Shown: positions 33,434 to 42,848 of the stretch, one piece after another
Layout of the letters: each line of letters starts with the position of its first letter
Numbering within the stretch: position 1 is the first letter of the stretch
NCBI RefSeq assembly: GCF_001435095.1
Contig: NZ_AZFC01000012.1
Span: 68,839-132,838, forward strand
Length of the DNA: 64,000 bases
Direction of reading: 5' to 3'
DNA from: Levilactobacillus spicheri DSM 15429
Lineage (GTDB): Bacteria; Bacillota; Bacilli; Lactobacillales; Lactobacillaceae
Position numbers and translations under genes: made by a program
The notes under the pieces: model-generated
Told to the model about the DNA's origin: nothing
The model's input: only the letters and a program-made list of their open reading frames with translations
Database searches by the model: none

Positions 33434-34618
33434 ATGAAAAACGTCCAAAAACAACAACCATCCTTACTGCTACTGATTGTCTTAGTGGGATTTCCCCAAA
33501 TCAGTGAATCCATCTTTACCCCCATCTTACCGGCGCTCAGTCGGGCCATGCACGTGACGGCGGGGCACAGCCAGCTGACCATGAGCTGGTACTTCATCGC
33601 CTTTGCCCTCGGCGTGCTTCTCTGGGGCCAGTTCGCCGACGCGTATGGCCGCCGTCCCGCAATGCTCGGTGGCTTAGCCATTTACTTGCTGGGAAATCTC
33701 GGGTTGCTCCTGAGTCCTAGCTTTAGCTGGCTACTCGGCGCCCGGTTAGTTCAGGCCTTCGGTGCCAGTGCCGGGTCCGTGGTGACCCAGACCATCATGC
33801 GGGAAAGCTTCACCGGAATCCGCGGGGCGCAGGTCTTCGCCCGCGTCAGTGCGGCCCTCGCCCTGTCACCGGCCCTAGGACCGCTGATCGGTGGGGCGGT
33901 GCAGACCCACTTCGGGTACCGCAACGTCTTCTCCGTACTGGTGATGCTGGCCGTGGCCTGCCTGTTGTACGCGGGAACCCGGCTTCCCGAGACCCGACCG
34001 GCAACGGTCCGCGTGGCCAGCTGGGCGCAACAACGCCAGGTGGTCGGTCGCCTGATTCGGGACCCCGGTGTGTGGGTTTATGGCTTGTTAATTAGTGGTA
34101 TCAATGGTCTTTTGTTTAGTTATTACGCCGAAGCACCGTTTATCTTTGAAACGCACTTCGGTTTCTCCGCCGTGGCATACGGCAGCCTGGGCCTCCTGCT
34201 GGCGGCCGCCAGTCTGGGCGGGGCGCTCTTGGTTAACTGGTTGGTCACGTTCTGGGCGCCCACGACCGTTGCACGTAACGGTCTTTGGCTCAGCGTTGCG
34301 GCCGCCGGGGGACTGGTCGTCGCCGCGACGTTCCACCAGCTGGTGGGGATGCTGATAGGCATCTTCCTGGTTTTCTTGGGGCTCAACATCACCTTGCCCA
34401 ACGCGCTCAACCGGGCGTTGATCGGGTATGAGGCGGTGATGGGCAGCGCCAGCGGCTGGTTCAGCTTGGCTTATTACCTGGCCGTCAGTGCGCTGACCTA
34501 CCTGATGAGCTGGTTGCATCACGGCAGCATCACCACCTTGCCCTGGTACATGTTCGGGGTGACCCTGGTGATGGCTCTGGCTTACGGGTGGCTAGGGTAC
34601 CACCAAGCGCATCACTAA
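33434..34618 (+). CDS. Bcr/CflA family multidrug efflux MFS transporter
   Basis: 394 residues with 12 helices (DHA1 type). Family signatures are PQISESIFTPILPALSRAMHVT in helix 1, WGQFADAYGRRPAMLGGLA between helices 2 and 3, and RLVQAFGASAGSVVTQTIMRE in helix 4. It would export drugs such as bicyclomycin or chloramphenicol, or cysteine-type metabolites, by proton antiport. RBS TAGGAGAA precedes the ATG. The leader carries a hairpin and short ORF that may regulate it. Confidence 0.92.
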   Translation: MKNVQKQQPSLLLLIVLVGFPQISESIFTPILPALSRAMHVTAGHSQLTMSWYFIAFALGVLLWGQFADAYGRRPAMLGGLAIYLLGNLGLLLSPSFSWLLGARLVQAFGASAGSVVTQTIMRESFTGIRGAQVFARVSAALALSPALGPLIGGAVQTHFGYRNVFSVLVMLAVACLLYAGTRLPETRPATVRVASWAQQRQVVGRLIRDPGVWVYGLLISGINGLLFSYYAEAPFIFETHFGFSAVAYGSLGLLLAAASLGGALLVNWLVTFWAPTTVARNGLWLSVAAAGGLVVAATFHQLVGMLIGIFLVFLGLNITLPNALNRALIGYEAVMGSASGWFSLAYYLAVSALTYLMSWLHHGSITTLPWYMFGVTLVMALAYGWLGYHQAHH

Positions 34619-34627
34619 AAAATGATG

Positions 34628-34672
34628 AAACGACCGGTTTGCGGATAGAATTCCGTGAGCCGGTCGTTTTTC
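34628..34672. terminator. bidirectional terminator
   Basis: AAACGACCGG and CCGGTCGTTT arms plus T5, between the efflux gene and a convergent small gene. Confidence 0.88.
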
Positions 34673-34680
34673 TATGCACA

Positions 34681-34893
34681 TTATCTTCGAGAACTAGGTA
34701 ACGGCGTTTTAAGTTTAGTCGGCTTACCGGCCACGTGCGACCGTCGCCAGATAGATACCGCCAGGTCATCGAAGTAGCAGGGGACGGCTAGCCCTAAGAA
34801 GGCGACGGGGTAGATGAGGTGGTTAAGCAGCACCAGGCTGAGCAGGGCCACTAAGATCACGGTTAAACTGACAAGCGTTAACGTATCACGCAT
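34681..34893 (-). CDS. small membrane protein (70 aa)
   Basis: The ATG at 34893 has GGAGGG seven bases upstream. Two hydrophobic helices cover about residues 5-23 and 25-40, followed by a basic tail rich in Arg, Lys and Ser. No family recognised. A longer upstream frame lacks an RBS. It is transcribed toward the Bcr/CflA gene and shares its terminator. Confidence 0.6.
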   Translation of the reverse strand: MRDTLTLVSLTVILVALLSLVLLNHLIYPVAFLGLAVPCYFDDLAVSIWRRSHVAGKPTKLKTPLPSSRR

Positions 34894-35278
34894 TGAGCAT
34901 CCCTCCAAACATTGGTATATCCTGATGATAATCGGAATTATGCCCCGTTTCACGGGGGACCAAGTGAGGAGTGTCTGAGGGATTCTCAGAAAGAAGCCGC
35001 AAAATATAAAAAAGTTTGTGAGCTAATTAACCAGCCGTTCACGATTAACGGTGTACAATTCAATTGTGGTAATTAATCATCAGTTTGATTACCTCGTACT
35101 ATCTGTCCTTAACATGGACAGATAATTAGCATTTTAATATAATTCCGCAAAGAAGGTGATAAAAGCTGATGACCAATTCATTTGTTTAATTTAATGCGAC
35201 CTGTTCAATTTAGAGAGAAAGTAGGTATCTCCAGTTCACCCTGAACAGTGTCGTTATTCCGAACTGGAGCACAAAATA
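34894..35278. other. 385-base gap ahead of the WxL locus
   Basis: AT-rich control region. A hairpin with arms CTATCTGTCC and GGACAGATA lies around 35099-35125. A second, CCAGTTC with GAACTGG, lies around 35231-35267 and brings the GGAG of the WxL start to its foot, so it may affect translation. Confidence 0.45.
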
Positions 35279-35929
35279 TTGACACATAAATCAATACTGG
35301 CTTTGTTAGCCATTTCCTTAGGGTTGATTAGTCCTTTAACGGCCAAAGCCGCAAACACTGCTAGCTCTTCAAGCTCTACAGATTCATCAGACAGCACTCA
35401 AACCCAGAGAACAGCATCCATTGAAGTTTTACCAGGAACTCTCAGTTTCAATAGCGATACCGCTAGTGACATATCCTTTGGAAGCCTTAATGTCAAGAAT
35501 CTAACTAAACTAGACAAACTATCTACTAACCCACAACGTTTCAGCACCGGGGCTACGAAAAATCTTGTGATTGATAATTATTTAGGAACCGGTGATCAGT
35601 GGTCTGTGTATGCGAAGTTGAGTTCGTTTACGGATGGCACTAAACAACACACAATGTTTGGAACCATGACTATTTCCCCTAATACTAATGGTCAAAAGGA
35701 TGAATCGGGCATTGACTTAAATTCTGGGAAAACAGTTCAATTGAACTTTGGAGAAAAAGAAAGTGACGACATTCCTATCTACTCAGCAACAGCCGACCAT
35801 GGAATGGGTAAGGTAACTCTACCGATTAACTATCAACTTAATGTGACTCAAGCGAAGTATAAAGGAACGTATACGGCGAAACTAACCTACACTTTCACTA
35901 AAACACCAACTACTGCAGTTGGCTCATAA
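35279..35929 (+). CDS. WxL domain surface protein
   Basis: 216 residues starting at TTG with GGAG nine bases upstream. The signal peptide ends near AKAANTAS; a Ser/Thr-rich linker follows. The C-terminal WxL domain has its proximal motif as WSVYAKLSSF (Val in place of Leu) and the distal YKGTYTAKLTYTF. WxL domains bind peptidoglycan non-covalently. GC is much lower than the core. It leads a locus with a DUF916 protein and a second WxL-like protein. Confidence 0.85.
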   Translation: MTHKSILALLAISLGLISPLTAKAANTASSSSSTDSSDSTQTQRTASIEVLPGTLSFNSDTASDISFGSLNVKNLTKLDKLSTNPQRFSTGATKNLVIDNYLGTGDQWSVYAKLSSFTDGTKQHTMFGTMTISPNTNGQKDESGIDLNSGKTVQLNFGEKESDDIPIYSATADHGMGKVTLPINYQLNVTQAKYKGTYTAKLTYTFTKTPTTAVGS

Positions 35930-36008
35930 ACTGTCTAGTATTGCACCATCCCTCCACAGAGATCCGCTTTAACATAACCTAAAGCGGATCTTTCATTTAT
36001 AAAAGGAG

Positions 36009-37064
36009 TTGATTTTTCTGTTATTTTTCCAATTTACTAGATATTGGTTTCTGGGACTTCTTGCCGTCAGCCTTGGATTACTGTTTACTATTCCGGCCCA
36101 GGCTAAAATGGCAAGTTACACCGTTAGCCCCGTACTCCCAGCCGATAATGCGCCCAAAACCGGATTCTTTCAGTTTAAGATCAAACCGAAAGAGCGGCGC
36201 GCATTACCCCTTAATATCACGAATCAAGATTCATCACCCGCAACTTATGTCATAACACCTCATATTGCTAGTACTAATTCCAGTGGAACTATCGATTATA
36301 CACACGATAACCATAGTCCCCAACTTCCGGCTCAGGCAGCACAACTTTTTCGCCCCGTACACGCGCAACGAGTGACCGTTAGTCCACATGCTACGAAACG
36401 GGTAACCGTAAAATTGACAGCTCCCGCAAAATCTTTTAACGGTATTATCTTAGCAGCCCTTGAGATTCATCAAGCAGGGAAAAGGTCGCCAGTTCAACAT
36501 TCTAACCAACCCCAGGTAACCATCGCAACCGCTTTTACCATTGGGGTCATCTTCTACAACCACATTCCCCATAACGTTCTCGATAGTCAGTTGGACATTA
36601 AACGGGCTAGCTACCATGCCGCGTATGGTCAACCGACCGTAGCCATGACGATTAATAATCGTACGCCGAACATCGTCGCTGATGGACAGCTAACAGCTAC
36701 TTTAACAGATCAAAAGGGGCATACCACCCAGCATCTTCGTCAAGCGCACCTATTAATGGCTCCGCAAAATCAGTTTGACCTCAATCTAAAATTAAATGAC
36801 CGTGAATTAGCGGCTGGTCACTATACGCTGGATGGAAAATTAACGACACGCGGTGGTGTGATACATCCCTTTCGCCTATCCATGATAGTAACGCCTCAAA
36901 TGGCTTCCCGGGTTCATCAGAAGATTCCAGCCAAGACCTCTTCACCAACTAATTGGGCATTAAAAGTAGTACTCGGGATTCTCATCTTAACGACCTGTAT
37001 GCTAGGTGGATTGGTCGTTCATTTATGGAAAAAGCAACGTATTCAAGTCGTTCCACGTGAATAA
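36009..37064 (+). CDS. DUF916/DUF3324 (WxL-interacting) cell-surface protein
   Basis: About 351 residues: a signal peptide, two extracellular Ig-like domains of the DUF916/WxLIP type (SPVLPADNAPKTGFFQFKIKPKERRALPLNI, then FNGIILAALEIHQ), a C-terminal membrane helix (ALKVVLGILILTTCMLGGLVVHLW) and a basic cytoplasmic tail. These proteins anchor WxL complexes to the membrane. The start is uncertain: AAAAGGAG directly abuts the TTG at 36009, while a CTG at 36018 has ideal nine-base spacing. Confidence 0.88.
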   Translation: MIFLLFFQFTRYWFLGLLAVSLGLLFTIPAQAKMASYTVSPVLPADNAPKTGFFQFKIKPKERRALPLNITNQDSSPATYVITPHIASTNSSGTIDYTHDNHSPQLPAQAAQLFRPVHAQRVTVSPHATKRVTVKLTAPAKSFNGIILAALEIHQAGKRSPVQHSNQPQVTIATAFTIGVIFYNHIPHNVLDSQLDIKRASYHAAYGQPTVAMTINNRTPNIVADGQLTATLTDQKGHTTQHLRQAHLLMAPQNQFDLNLKLNDRELAAGHYTLDGKLTTRGGVIHPFRLSMIVTPQMASRVHQKIPAKTSSPTNWALKVVLGILILTTCMLGGLVVHLWKKQRIQVVPRE

Positions 37065-37094
37065 AGGAAAACCATTTCTGAAAGGAGGAGGACC

Positions 37095-37880
37095 ATGCGT
37101 CATCATCTAGCCCTTAAGTTTCTGATTATGATTAGTGTTTGCGTCATCATGGGAAGCATACCTAATCGTGCTGTGGGTGCGACCACAACGGAGCCGTCCA
37201 TCACTCGAGGTTGGACGGATATTTTCACCTCAATTAGAAAGCTTCTGAATAGGCTGAATCCGCTTGCCCAAAAACAAATCAAGAACGAACTAGAAAAAGC
37301 TAAAAATGATGGGAATGCTGAAAAAATAAATCAAATTAATCAAGCTGCTAAGGGTGAAGCTGAACGGGAAAAGAATCAGCAAGCCACTCACTACTTTGGC
37401 TTCGCTAGTGCACCTGGAAAACAAATCCAACAAACACCGGATTTTAAATTTAAATCCACCACTGTTACCTCAAAAGAGGTCAAACTCTCGAACATCCCCC
37501 AAACTGATTTTCTTTCGCAAAGAGATACCGAAGCAGTTTATTCGTCACCCATAGGAATCAGTAACTTTCGCAATCAACCCGTAAAATTCTCGCTTTACAT
37601 GGATTTGAGTCCTTTCACAACTAGTGGCCCCACACCTCGTACACTTCCGGATGCCACTATGCACTTACAGCCGACATCGCCTGAAGGCCCATCGGGAGCA
37701 ACGGCTTCCAAGTATAATCTCTCCGTGAATGGTCGAATTGCGTTAGCTAATCAGGTCAGTGTCCCGCCACAGAAAACTTGGACACTCAATCTCAATCAAC
37801 CGACGCTCGAACTACCTCGTGTCATTTATGCCGGAGACTATCAAGCAACTATCACTTACACTATCGTACTCGCTCCCTAA
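37095..37880 (+). CDS. WxL-like surface protein lacking the tryptophan motif
   Basis: 261 residues: signal peptide ending near RAVGATTT, a charged helical segment rich in Lys, Glu and Asn (about residues 55-95), then a WxL-like beta domain. The proximal motif reads KFSLYMDLSPF with no Trp; the distal YAGDYQATITYTIVL is typical. RBS AAAGGAGGAGG precedes the ATG. It ends the three-gene locus. A Trp-less WxL domain may have altered wall binding or be the partner of the first protein. Confidence 0.8.
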   Translation: MRHHLALKFLIMISVCVIMGSIPNRAVGATTTEPSITRGWTDIFTSIRKLLNRLNPLAQKQIKNELEKAKNDGNAEKINQINQAAKGEAEREKNQQATHYFGFASAPGKQIQQTPDFKFKSTTVTSKEVKLSNIPQTDFLSQRDTEAVYSSPIGISNFRNQPVKFSLYMDLSPFTTSGPTPRTLPDATMHLQPTSPEGPSGATASKYNLSVNGRIALANQVSVPPQKTWTLNLNQPTLELPRVIYAGDYQATITYTIVLAP

Positions 37881-37896
37881 GTCCCAAAAATCAAAA

Positions 37897-37941
37897 AGAG
37901 GGTGATAACGCAAGCAACTATCTTTGCGCTGTCATCCTTTT
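37897..37941 (+). terminator. terminator after the WxL locus
   Basis: AGGGTGATAACGCAA pairs imperfectly with TTTGCGCTGTCATCCTTTT. Confidence 0.7.
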
Positions 37942-38146
37942 ATGTTCGCTTAAAATCAATTCAGCACTATCGCGATAAAACCTCCGTCAGATAGCCATCG
38001 TACGTTGCTGGTTATCGGACAAGTCAGTGTGCACCTAAGACGACCTGATTTCACCTGATTAGTTGTAATCAGACGGTTTACAGTCAAACTGAAATTGTCT
38101 ATAGTTTACCTATTAAGTTCGTTTTATTGAGAAGAGGGGCACGCTT

Positions 38147-39781
38147 ATGAACTGGCAACAACTTTTTCAGTTGCGGATCCTCAATCGCGGTTATGATTAT
38201 TATCAATCCGGGCACGTCCATCAGTTGCAACGAACGGCCACGCAACTGGTGGCGCAGGTCCAAGGATCACAAAGGTACCAAGTCACCATCACGTTACACC
38301 ACGGGAAGGTCCAGACCATGACCTGTGATTGTCCGTATGCCGCTGGACAGCGCAACTGTAAACACATGGCCGCCGTCTTATTTGCCGCCGAAGAGACCGC
38401 TACTGGCGATGGGGACGATTCGATGACCGATCTCATCGCCCAGGCGACGACGGAACAAATGCGGGACTTTTTGAGGTTGGTGCTACCACACAACCCGGCC
38501 CTCGTGGCCTTGTTTCGCAATAGTTCTCCCACGGAACCCGTCCGGCCGATTCAACCAGCGATTGAGGTCATTGACGCCATTTGTGACCAGTACACGGACC
38601 AAGACTTTATCGACTATGAAAACGCGACCCCGTTTGCGGACGAACTCTTAACCTACCTCGATGGGGACCTCACCGCAGCGTTACGGGATCACCAAGATCA
38701 GGACGTTTTCGCGGCCGTGAGTCACCTGTTTTTAGTGCTCGACCAACTGGAGATCGACGATTCCGACGGTGAGGTCATGATGTTGCTCGATGCGGGGACG
38801 ACGCTTTGGACGCAGCTGATCCATCAGGCCGCCTTACCATTGAAGCGGCGACTCTTCGACTGGCTACGCACGCAACTGCAACACCCCTTAGACGTCATCG
38901 AGGAAACCGTTCAAGACCTGTTATTCAACGCCGACTTCACGGAGCCCGAATTTCTAACGGCTAAGCTCGCCCTCGCAAACGACGCGATTCGGCGGGCCCA
39001 CCATTTGCCAAGCTGGGAAAGAGACGATCGGGTTGACCGGTGGACCGGTCTGCGGCTCAAGGCCATGGTCTCGGCGGAAGTCGCCGATGCCGATATCGAG
39101 GCCTTCTGTCGCGCCAACGTGACCCGACACCGGATTCGCGACTACTACGTGGATTTTTGCCTGCAGCGGCACCGGCCCCAGGAGGCCATCGCGCTATTAC
39201 AGGAGGGAAAACGGGTGAATTGTGACTTATCCGGCGTGGTGTGTCACGATAGTCAACGGCTCGTGGCCATTTATCAGCAACTCGGCCAAACCGCTAACTA
39301 CCGCCAGGAACTCTGGCGCTTACTGACCACTTACGATCCAGCCAACTTGGACGAGTTTCAGGCCTACCGGGCCTCGTTTCAAGCGTCCGAGTGGCCGGCG
39401 CAACGGCAAAAACTCCTGGCAACGTTAAAGGCCCACGTAGCGCCCGCCGACTTGGCGCCGCTATACGCCCATGAGAAGCTGGAGCAACCGTTGCTCCAGG
39501 CAATCATCGCCCAAGACGGTTTAGCGGGGGTCCGAACTTATGGACCGGCCCTCAAAACAAAATACGCTAAGCGGATTTTACAAAAATACGTCGCCACCGC
39601 CCAACAAGCCATGCGGACCACGGGGCCCCGGCAGCATTACCGCCAAGTGGTGGCTATGTTACGCGAAATGGCCACCTATTCCAATGGAGCGATTCAGACC
39701 CAACAACTCGTCAGCGAGTGGCAACAAGCCTATCCCCGGCGCACGGCCATGCTGGATGAACTCGCAAAATTTGAACCCTAA
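38147..39781 (+). CDS. SWIM zinc-finger protein
   Basis: 544 residues. The SWIM motif CxCx(n)CxH is Cys60, Cys62, Cys71, His73 in CDCPYAAGQRNCKHM. The rest is a long helical solenoid of TPR-like appearance. SWIM domains bind DNA or proteins; bacterial versions often accompany SNF2 helicases, but none is adjacent here. AGAGG precedes the ATG. A CTGATT-N6-AATCAG dyad lies upstream at 38055-38072. The tex gene follows 28 bases later. Confidence 0.85.
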   Translation: MNWQQLFQLRILNRGYDYYQSGHVHQLQRTATQLVAQVQGSQRYQVTITLHHGKVQTMTCDCPYAAGQRNCKHMAAVLFAAEETATGDGDDSMTDLIAQATTEQMRDFLRLVLPHNPALVALFRNSSPTEPVRPIQPAIEVIDAICDQYTDQDFIDYENATPFADELLTYLDGDLTAALRDHQDQDVFAAVSHLFLVLDQLEIDDSDGEVMMLLDAGTTLWTQLIHQAALPLKRRLFDWLRTQLQHPLDVIEETVQDLLFNADFTEPEFLTAKLALANDAIRRAHHLPSWERDDRVDRWTGLRLKAMVSAEVADADIEAFCRANVTRHRIRDYYVDFCLQRHRPQEAIALLQEGKRVNCDLSGVVCHDSQRLVAIYQQLGQTANYRQELWRLLTTYDPANLDEFQAYRASFQASEWPAQRQKLLATLKAHVAPADLAPLYAHEKLEQPLLQAIIAQDGLAGVRTYGPALKTKYAKRILQKYVATAQQAMRTTGPRQHYRQVVAMLREMATYSNGAIQTQQLVSEWQQAYPRRTAMLDELAKFEP

Positions 39782-39809
39782 TCATGATAATCAAAAAGTG
39801 AGGTAAATT

Positions 39810-41996
39810 ATGGCAACAGCAACCACCACACTGGCGGACCTGGCTCAACCGGTTCACCAGCAACTACAGCAGTACCGCGTGCAACAGATTCAGGCCGTCC
39901 TGACCTTACTGGACGAGGGCAACACGGTCCCGTTTATCGCCCGTTATCGGAAGGAACGCACCGGGACGTTGGACGAGGTCGCCATCCGCGACATCGAAGA
40001 CGAGGCCCATCGGCTCCAAAAGCTGAACCAGCGCCGCCAAGACGTTTTGAAGTTGATCACGGAGCAGGGCAAGCTCACCCCGCAACTTAAGCAGCAGTTG
40101 GTCCAGGCGACCGCCCTCCAACAGGTCGAGGACTTGTACTTACCCTATAAACAAAAGCGTCGGACCAAGGCCACCGTGGCACGGGAAGCCGGGTTAACGC
40201 CGCTGGCCAAGTGGCTATTGACCTTCCCGGCGAGCGGACTCGATGCCCGGGCCCGGACGTTTATCGCCGCCGACAGGGGGCTCACCGACCTGGACGCCGT
40301 CTGGGCCGGGGTCCACGAGATCCTGGCCGAGACGTTTAGCGAGCAGGCCGCCTTTCGCGAGTGGATCCGCCGCTACACCTGGCAACACGGCGAGCTGACC
40401 AGCAAGCTCAAGCGGGGCGCCGAGGATGAGCAACAGGTCTACGCCACCTACTACGACTTTCACCAAGCCTTGAAACAACTGCCACCGTACCGGGTCCTGG
40501 CGCTCAACCGCGGGGAACGCGAAAAGGTCCTCACGGTCGGCATCGCCGTAGACCCCACGTCCATCTTGCAATACGGGCATTTTCGGTTAGTCGGGCAACA
40601 CCGCGGCCCGGCCGTCGCCAAGATCACGGCGGCGTTTGCCGACGCCTACAAGCGCTTCTTAGGCCCGGCCATCGAACGGGAGCTGCGGCGCCAGCTGACC
40701 GACACGGCCGCCGCCCACGCCATTCAGGTCTTCGGCAATAACCTCTACCACCTGTTGATGCAGGCACCGCTGAAGGGCAAGGTCGTGATGGGCTTTGACC
40801 CGGCGTACCGGACCGGTTGTAAACTGGCCATCATGGACGCCAACGGCCGCTTCTTGGCCAAGCAGGTGATTTACCCGCATAAGCCCGCCAGCGCCAAGCA
40901 ACGTGCCGCGGCGGGGCCCGCGTTCAAACGATTACTCGACCAGTACCACGTCGAGATGATCGCCATCGGCAACGGGACCGCTAGCCGGGAGTCCGAGGAG
41001 TTCGTCAGTGAGATCTTGAAGACGCTGGATCACCCGGTCTACTACGTCATCGTCAATGAAGCGGGGGCTTCCGTGTACTCGGCGAGCGCCAACGCCCGGG
41101 CCGAATTCGCCGACCTGCACGTGGAAGAGCGCTCGGCCGTCAGCATTGGCCGGCGGCTGCAGGACCCCTTAGCCGAACTGATCAAGGTCGACCCCAAGGC
41201 CATCGGGGTGGGGCAGTACCAACACGACGTCCCCGAAAAGGCGCTGGACGAACAGCTGGACCGGGTCGTGGAAACGGCGGTCAACCAGGTCGGCGTCAAC
41301 GTCAATACGGCCAGCCCGGAACTCCTGACCCACATCTCCGGCTTAACGGCGACCACCGCGCAGAACATCGTGACCTATCGCAACGACCACGGGGCCTTTG
41401 CGAACCGGCAGGCCCTGAAAAAGGTGCCGCGGTTAGGACCCAAGGCCTACCAGCAGGCGGTCGGCTTCCTGCGGATCATCGCTGGGAGCGACCCGTTAGA
41501 CAACACGGACATTCACCCGGAAAGCTATGCGGCCGCGCGAAAACTCCTCACGGCGTTCCACGCAACGCCCCAGGACGTGGGAAGTCCGCAACTGAAACAC
41601 CCATTGGCCCAGCTAAACCGTTCCCAGTGGGCCCAACAGCTCGACCTGGGAACGGCCACGCTGGCGGACATCCTCGACGGCTTGCAGAAGCCGGGCCGCG
41701 ACCTGCGGGATAGCATGCCGGCCCCGTTACTGCGTCAAGACGTCTTGACCATGGCGGACCTCAAACCGGGGATGGAGCTTCAAGGCACCGTCCGCAACGT
41801 GGTCGATTTCGGCGCGTTCGTGGACATCGGCGTGAAGCAGGACGGCCTGGTCCACATTTCGCAGCTGGCCGACCACTACGTCAGTGACCCCAGCACGGTG
41901 GTCACGATTGGCGATATCGTGACCGTCTGGGTGCTGAGCGTCGATGAACAACGGCAACGGATCCAACTGACCATGCGGCAGGACCACCAAGCTTAA
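39810..41996 (+). CDS. tex: Tex family RNA-binding protein
   Basis: 728 residues, typical of Tex. In order: helical Tex N-domain, YqgF RNase-H-like domain (VMGFDPAYRTGCKLAIMDANG), two helix-hairpin-helix motifs (ISGLTATTAQNIVTYRNDHGAF and KKVPRLGPKAYQQAVGFLRI) and a C-terminal S1 domain (GMELQGTVRNVVDFGAFVDIGVKQDGLVHISQL). Tex associates with transcription complexes and RNA. Probably co-transcribed with the SWIM gene; closed by a strong terminator. Confidence 0.96.
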   Translation: MATATTTLADLAQPVHQQLQQYRVQQIQAVLTLLDEGNTVPFIARYRKERTGTLDEVAIRDIEDEAHRLQKLNQRRQDVLKLITEQGKLTPQLKQQLVQATALQQVEDLYLPYKQKRRTKATVAREAGLTPLAKWLLTFPASGLDARARTFIAADRGLTDLDAVWAGVHEILAETFSEQAAFREWIRRYTWQHGELTSKLKRGAEDEQQVYATYYDFHQALKQLPPYRVLALNRGEREKVLTVGIAVDPTSILQYGHFRLVGQHRGPAVAKITAAFADAYKRFLGPAIERELRRQLTDTAAAHAIQVFGNNLYHLLMQAPLKGKVVMGFDPAYRTGCKLAIMDANGRFLAKQVIYPHKPASAKQRAAAGPAFKRLLDQYHVEMIAIGNGTASRESEEFVSEILKTLDHPVYYVIVNEAGASVYSASANARAEFADLHVEERSAVSIGRRLQDPLAELIKVDPKAIGVGQYQHDVPEKALDEQLDRVVETAVNQVGVNVNTASPELLTHISGLTATTAQNIVTYRNDHGAFANRQALKKVPRLGPKAYQQAVGFLRIIAGSDPLDNTDIHPESYAAARKLLTAFHATPQDVGSPQLKHPLAQLNRSQWAQQLDLGTATLADILDGLQKPGRDLRDSMPAPLLRQDVLTMADLKPGMELQGTVRNVVDFGAFVDIGVKQDGLVHISQLADHYVSDPSTVVTIGDIVTVWVLSVDEQRQRIQLTMRQDHQA

Positions 41997-42008
41997 TTTT
42001 AGAGCGTA

Positions 42009-42040
42009 GAAAAACGACCGGCGGTGACCGGTCGTTTTTT
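42009..42040. terminator. terminator after tex
   Basis: AAAAACGACCGG and CCGGTCGTTTTTT around a six-base loop, symmetrical for the convergent toxin gene. Confidence 0.92.
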
Positions 42041-42059
42041 AAGAGTATTCATTGCCAGA

Positions 42060-42434
42060 CTAGAGCTGATCAAAAATCGAACTGTGACTTCCAATCGCTA
42101 ACAGAGTTGTGACTTCGGGGCTATCGTGGTAGACCAATAAATGGTCGCCGTTATGGCCATCAAAGTGTAACTCCAATACTTCAATCGTTATGGTGGTCCC
42201 CAAGCGGCGTTTCAATTGTTGTTTTAATTTATGAGAAACAGATAGTTGATGCACATAAAAATAGTCTGGCAATGGTGCCTGTTGAAAAAAGCAACTAATA
42301 ACAAATTGCCACGGAGATATTTTCTGCGAGAGAAATGGAACTTGTCCCTGAAAGACTGGTTTCCAACGAGGATTGCGTTTAACCTTCTTAAACTGCTTAT
42401 GAAATAAAGCTGTTCGCTCAATTCGATGAGGCAT
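42060..42434 (-). CDS. YafQ/RelE-type toxin (mRNA interferase)
   Basis: 124 residues, slightly longer than YafQ (about 92) because of an inserted segment in the middle (PFLSQKISPWQFVISCFFQQAPLPDYFYVHQ). Family features are FHKQFKKVKRNPRWKP at the N-terminus, GDHLLVYHDS and the C-terminal LLAIGSHSSIF, which carries a catalytic His. It would cleave ribosome-bound mRNA. The ATG overlaps the antitoxin stop by one base (TAATG), ensuring coupled translation. Lower GC than neighbours. Confidence 0.82.
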   Translation of the reverse strand: MPHRIERTALFHKQFKKVKRNPRWKPVFQGQVPFLSQKISPWQFVISCFFQQAPLPDYFYVHQLSVSHKLKQQLKRRLGTTITIEVLELHFDGHNGDHLLVYHDSPEVTTLLAIGSHSSIFDQL

Positions 42435-42706
42435 TATTCAAGTGACCGTTCTAATTCTTCAATAGTTGTTCCGCCGGGAAGCGATTGATGCTTGCTGTGA
42501 GCATCAACCATTTCTAGAATCGATGCATTCACTGCTTCATTAGGGAGCGCAAAATTATCGGGCAAGCCGTGCTCAGCGACACCCGTCAAAATAATTCGGA
42601 TATACTCCGAAATAGTAAGACCGTTCTTGGCAAGTTCTTCTTGCGCCTTTGCTTTGACGTCTGCATTAATCCGTGAATTAATTCTACCCGTTCGCATATC
42701 TTGCAT
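42434..42706 (-). CDS. RelB/DinJ-type antitoxin
   Basis: 90 residues. The ribbon-helix-helix N-terminus (RINSRINADVKAKAQEELAKNGLTISEYIRIIL) is the RelB/DinJ signature, with a C-terminal toxin-binding tail rich in Glu. RBS GAGG lies eight bases before the ATG. A tandem CATACGT repeat at about 42740 in its promoter is a candidate operator for the toxin-antitoxin complex. Confidence 0.88.
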   Translation of the reverse strand: MQDMRTGRINSRINADVKAKAQEELAKNGLTISEYIRIILTGVAEHGLPDNFALPNEAVNASILEMVDAHSKHQSLPGGTTIEELERSLE

Positions 42707-42833
42707 TCAAAACACCTCTTTTGAAATGATTGTACACCATACGTCATACGTGTCAATGAAAGTCCTTTAACGACTGCAAGCGTCTTAAGAACGGCGAAAT
42801 GACTGTTAAAGTTCGCTGAACCTGGTTTTTTAA

Positions 42834-42848
42834 AACAGATATTCTGTT
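42834..42848. promoter_or_regulatory. dyad AACAGA-TAT-TCTGTT
   Basis: Exact 6-base arms in the promoter zone ahead of the 42-residue gene, overlapping a TTAAAAT -10-like element. Confidence 0.4.
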
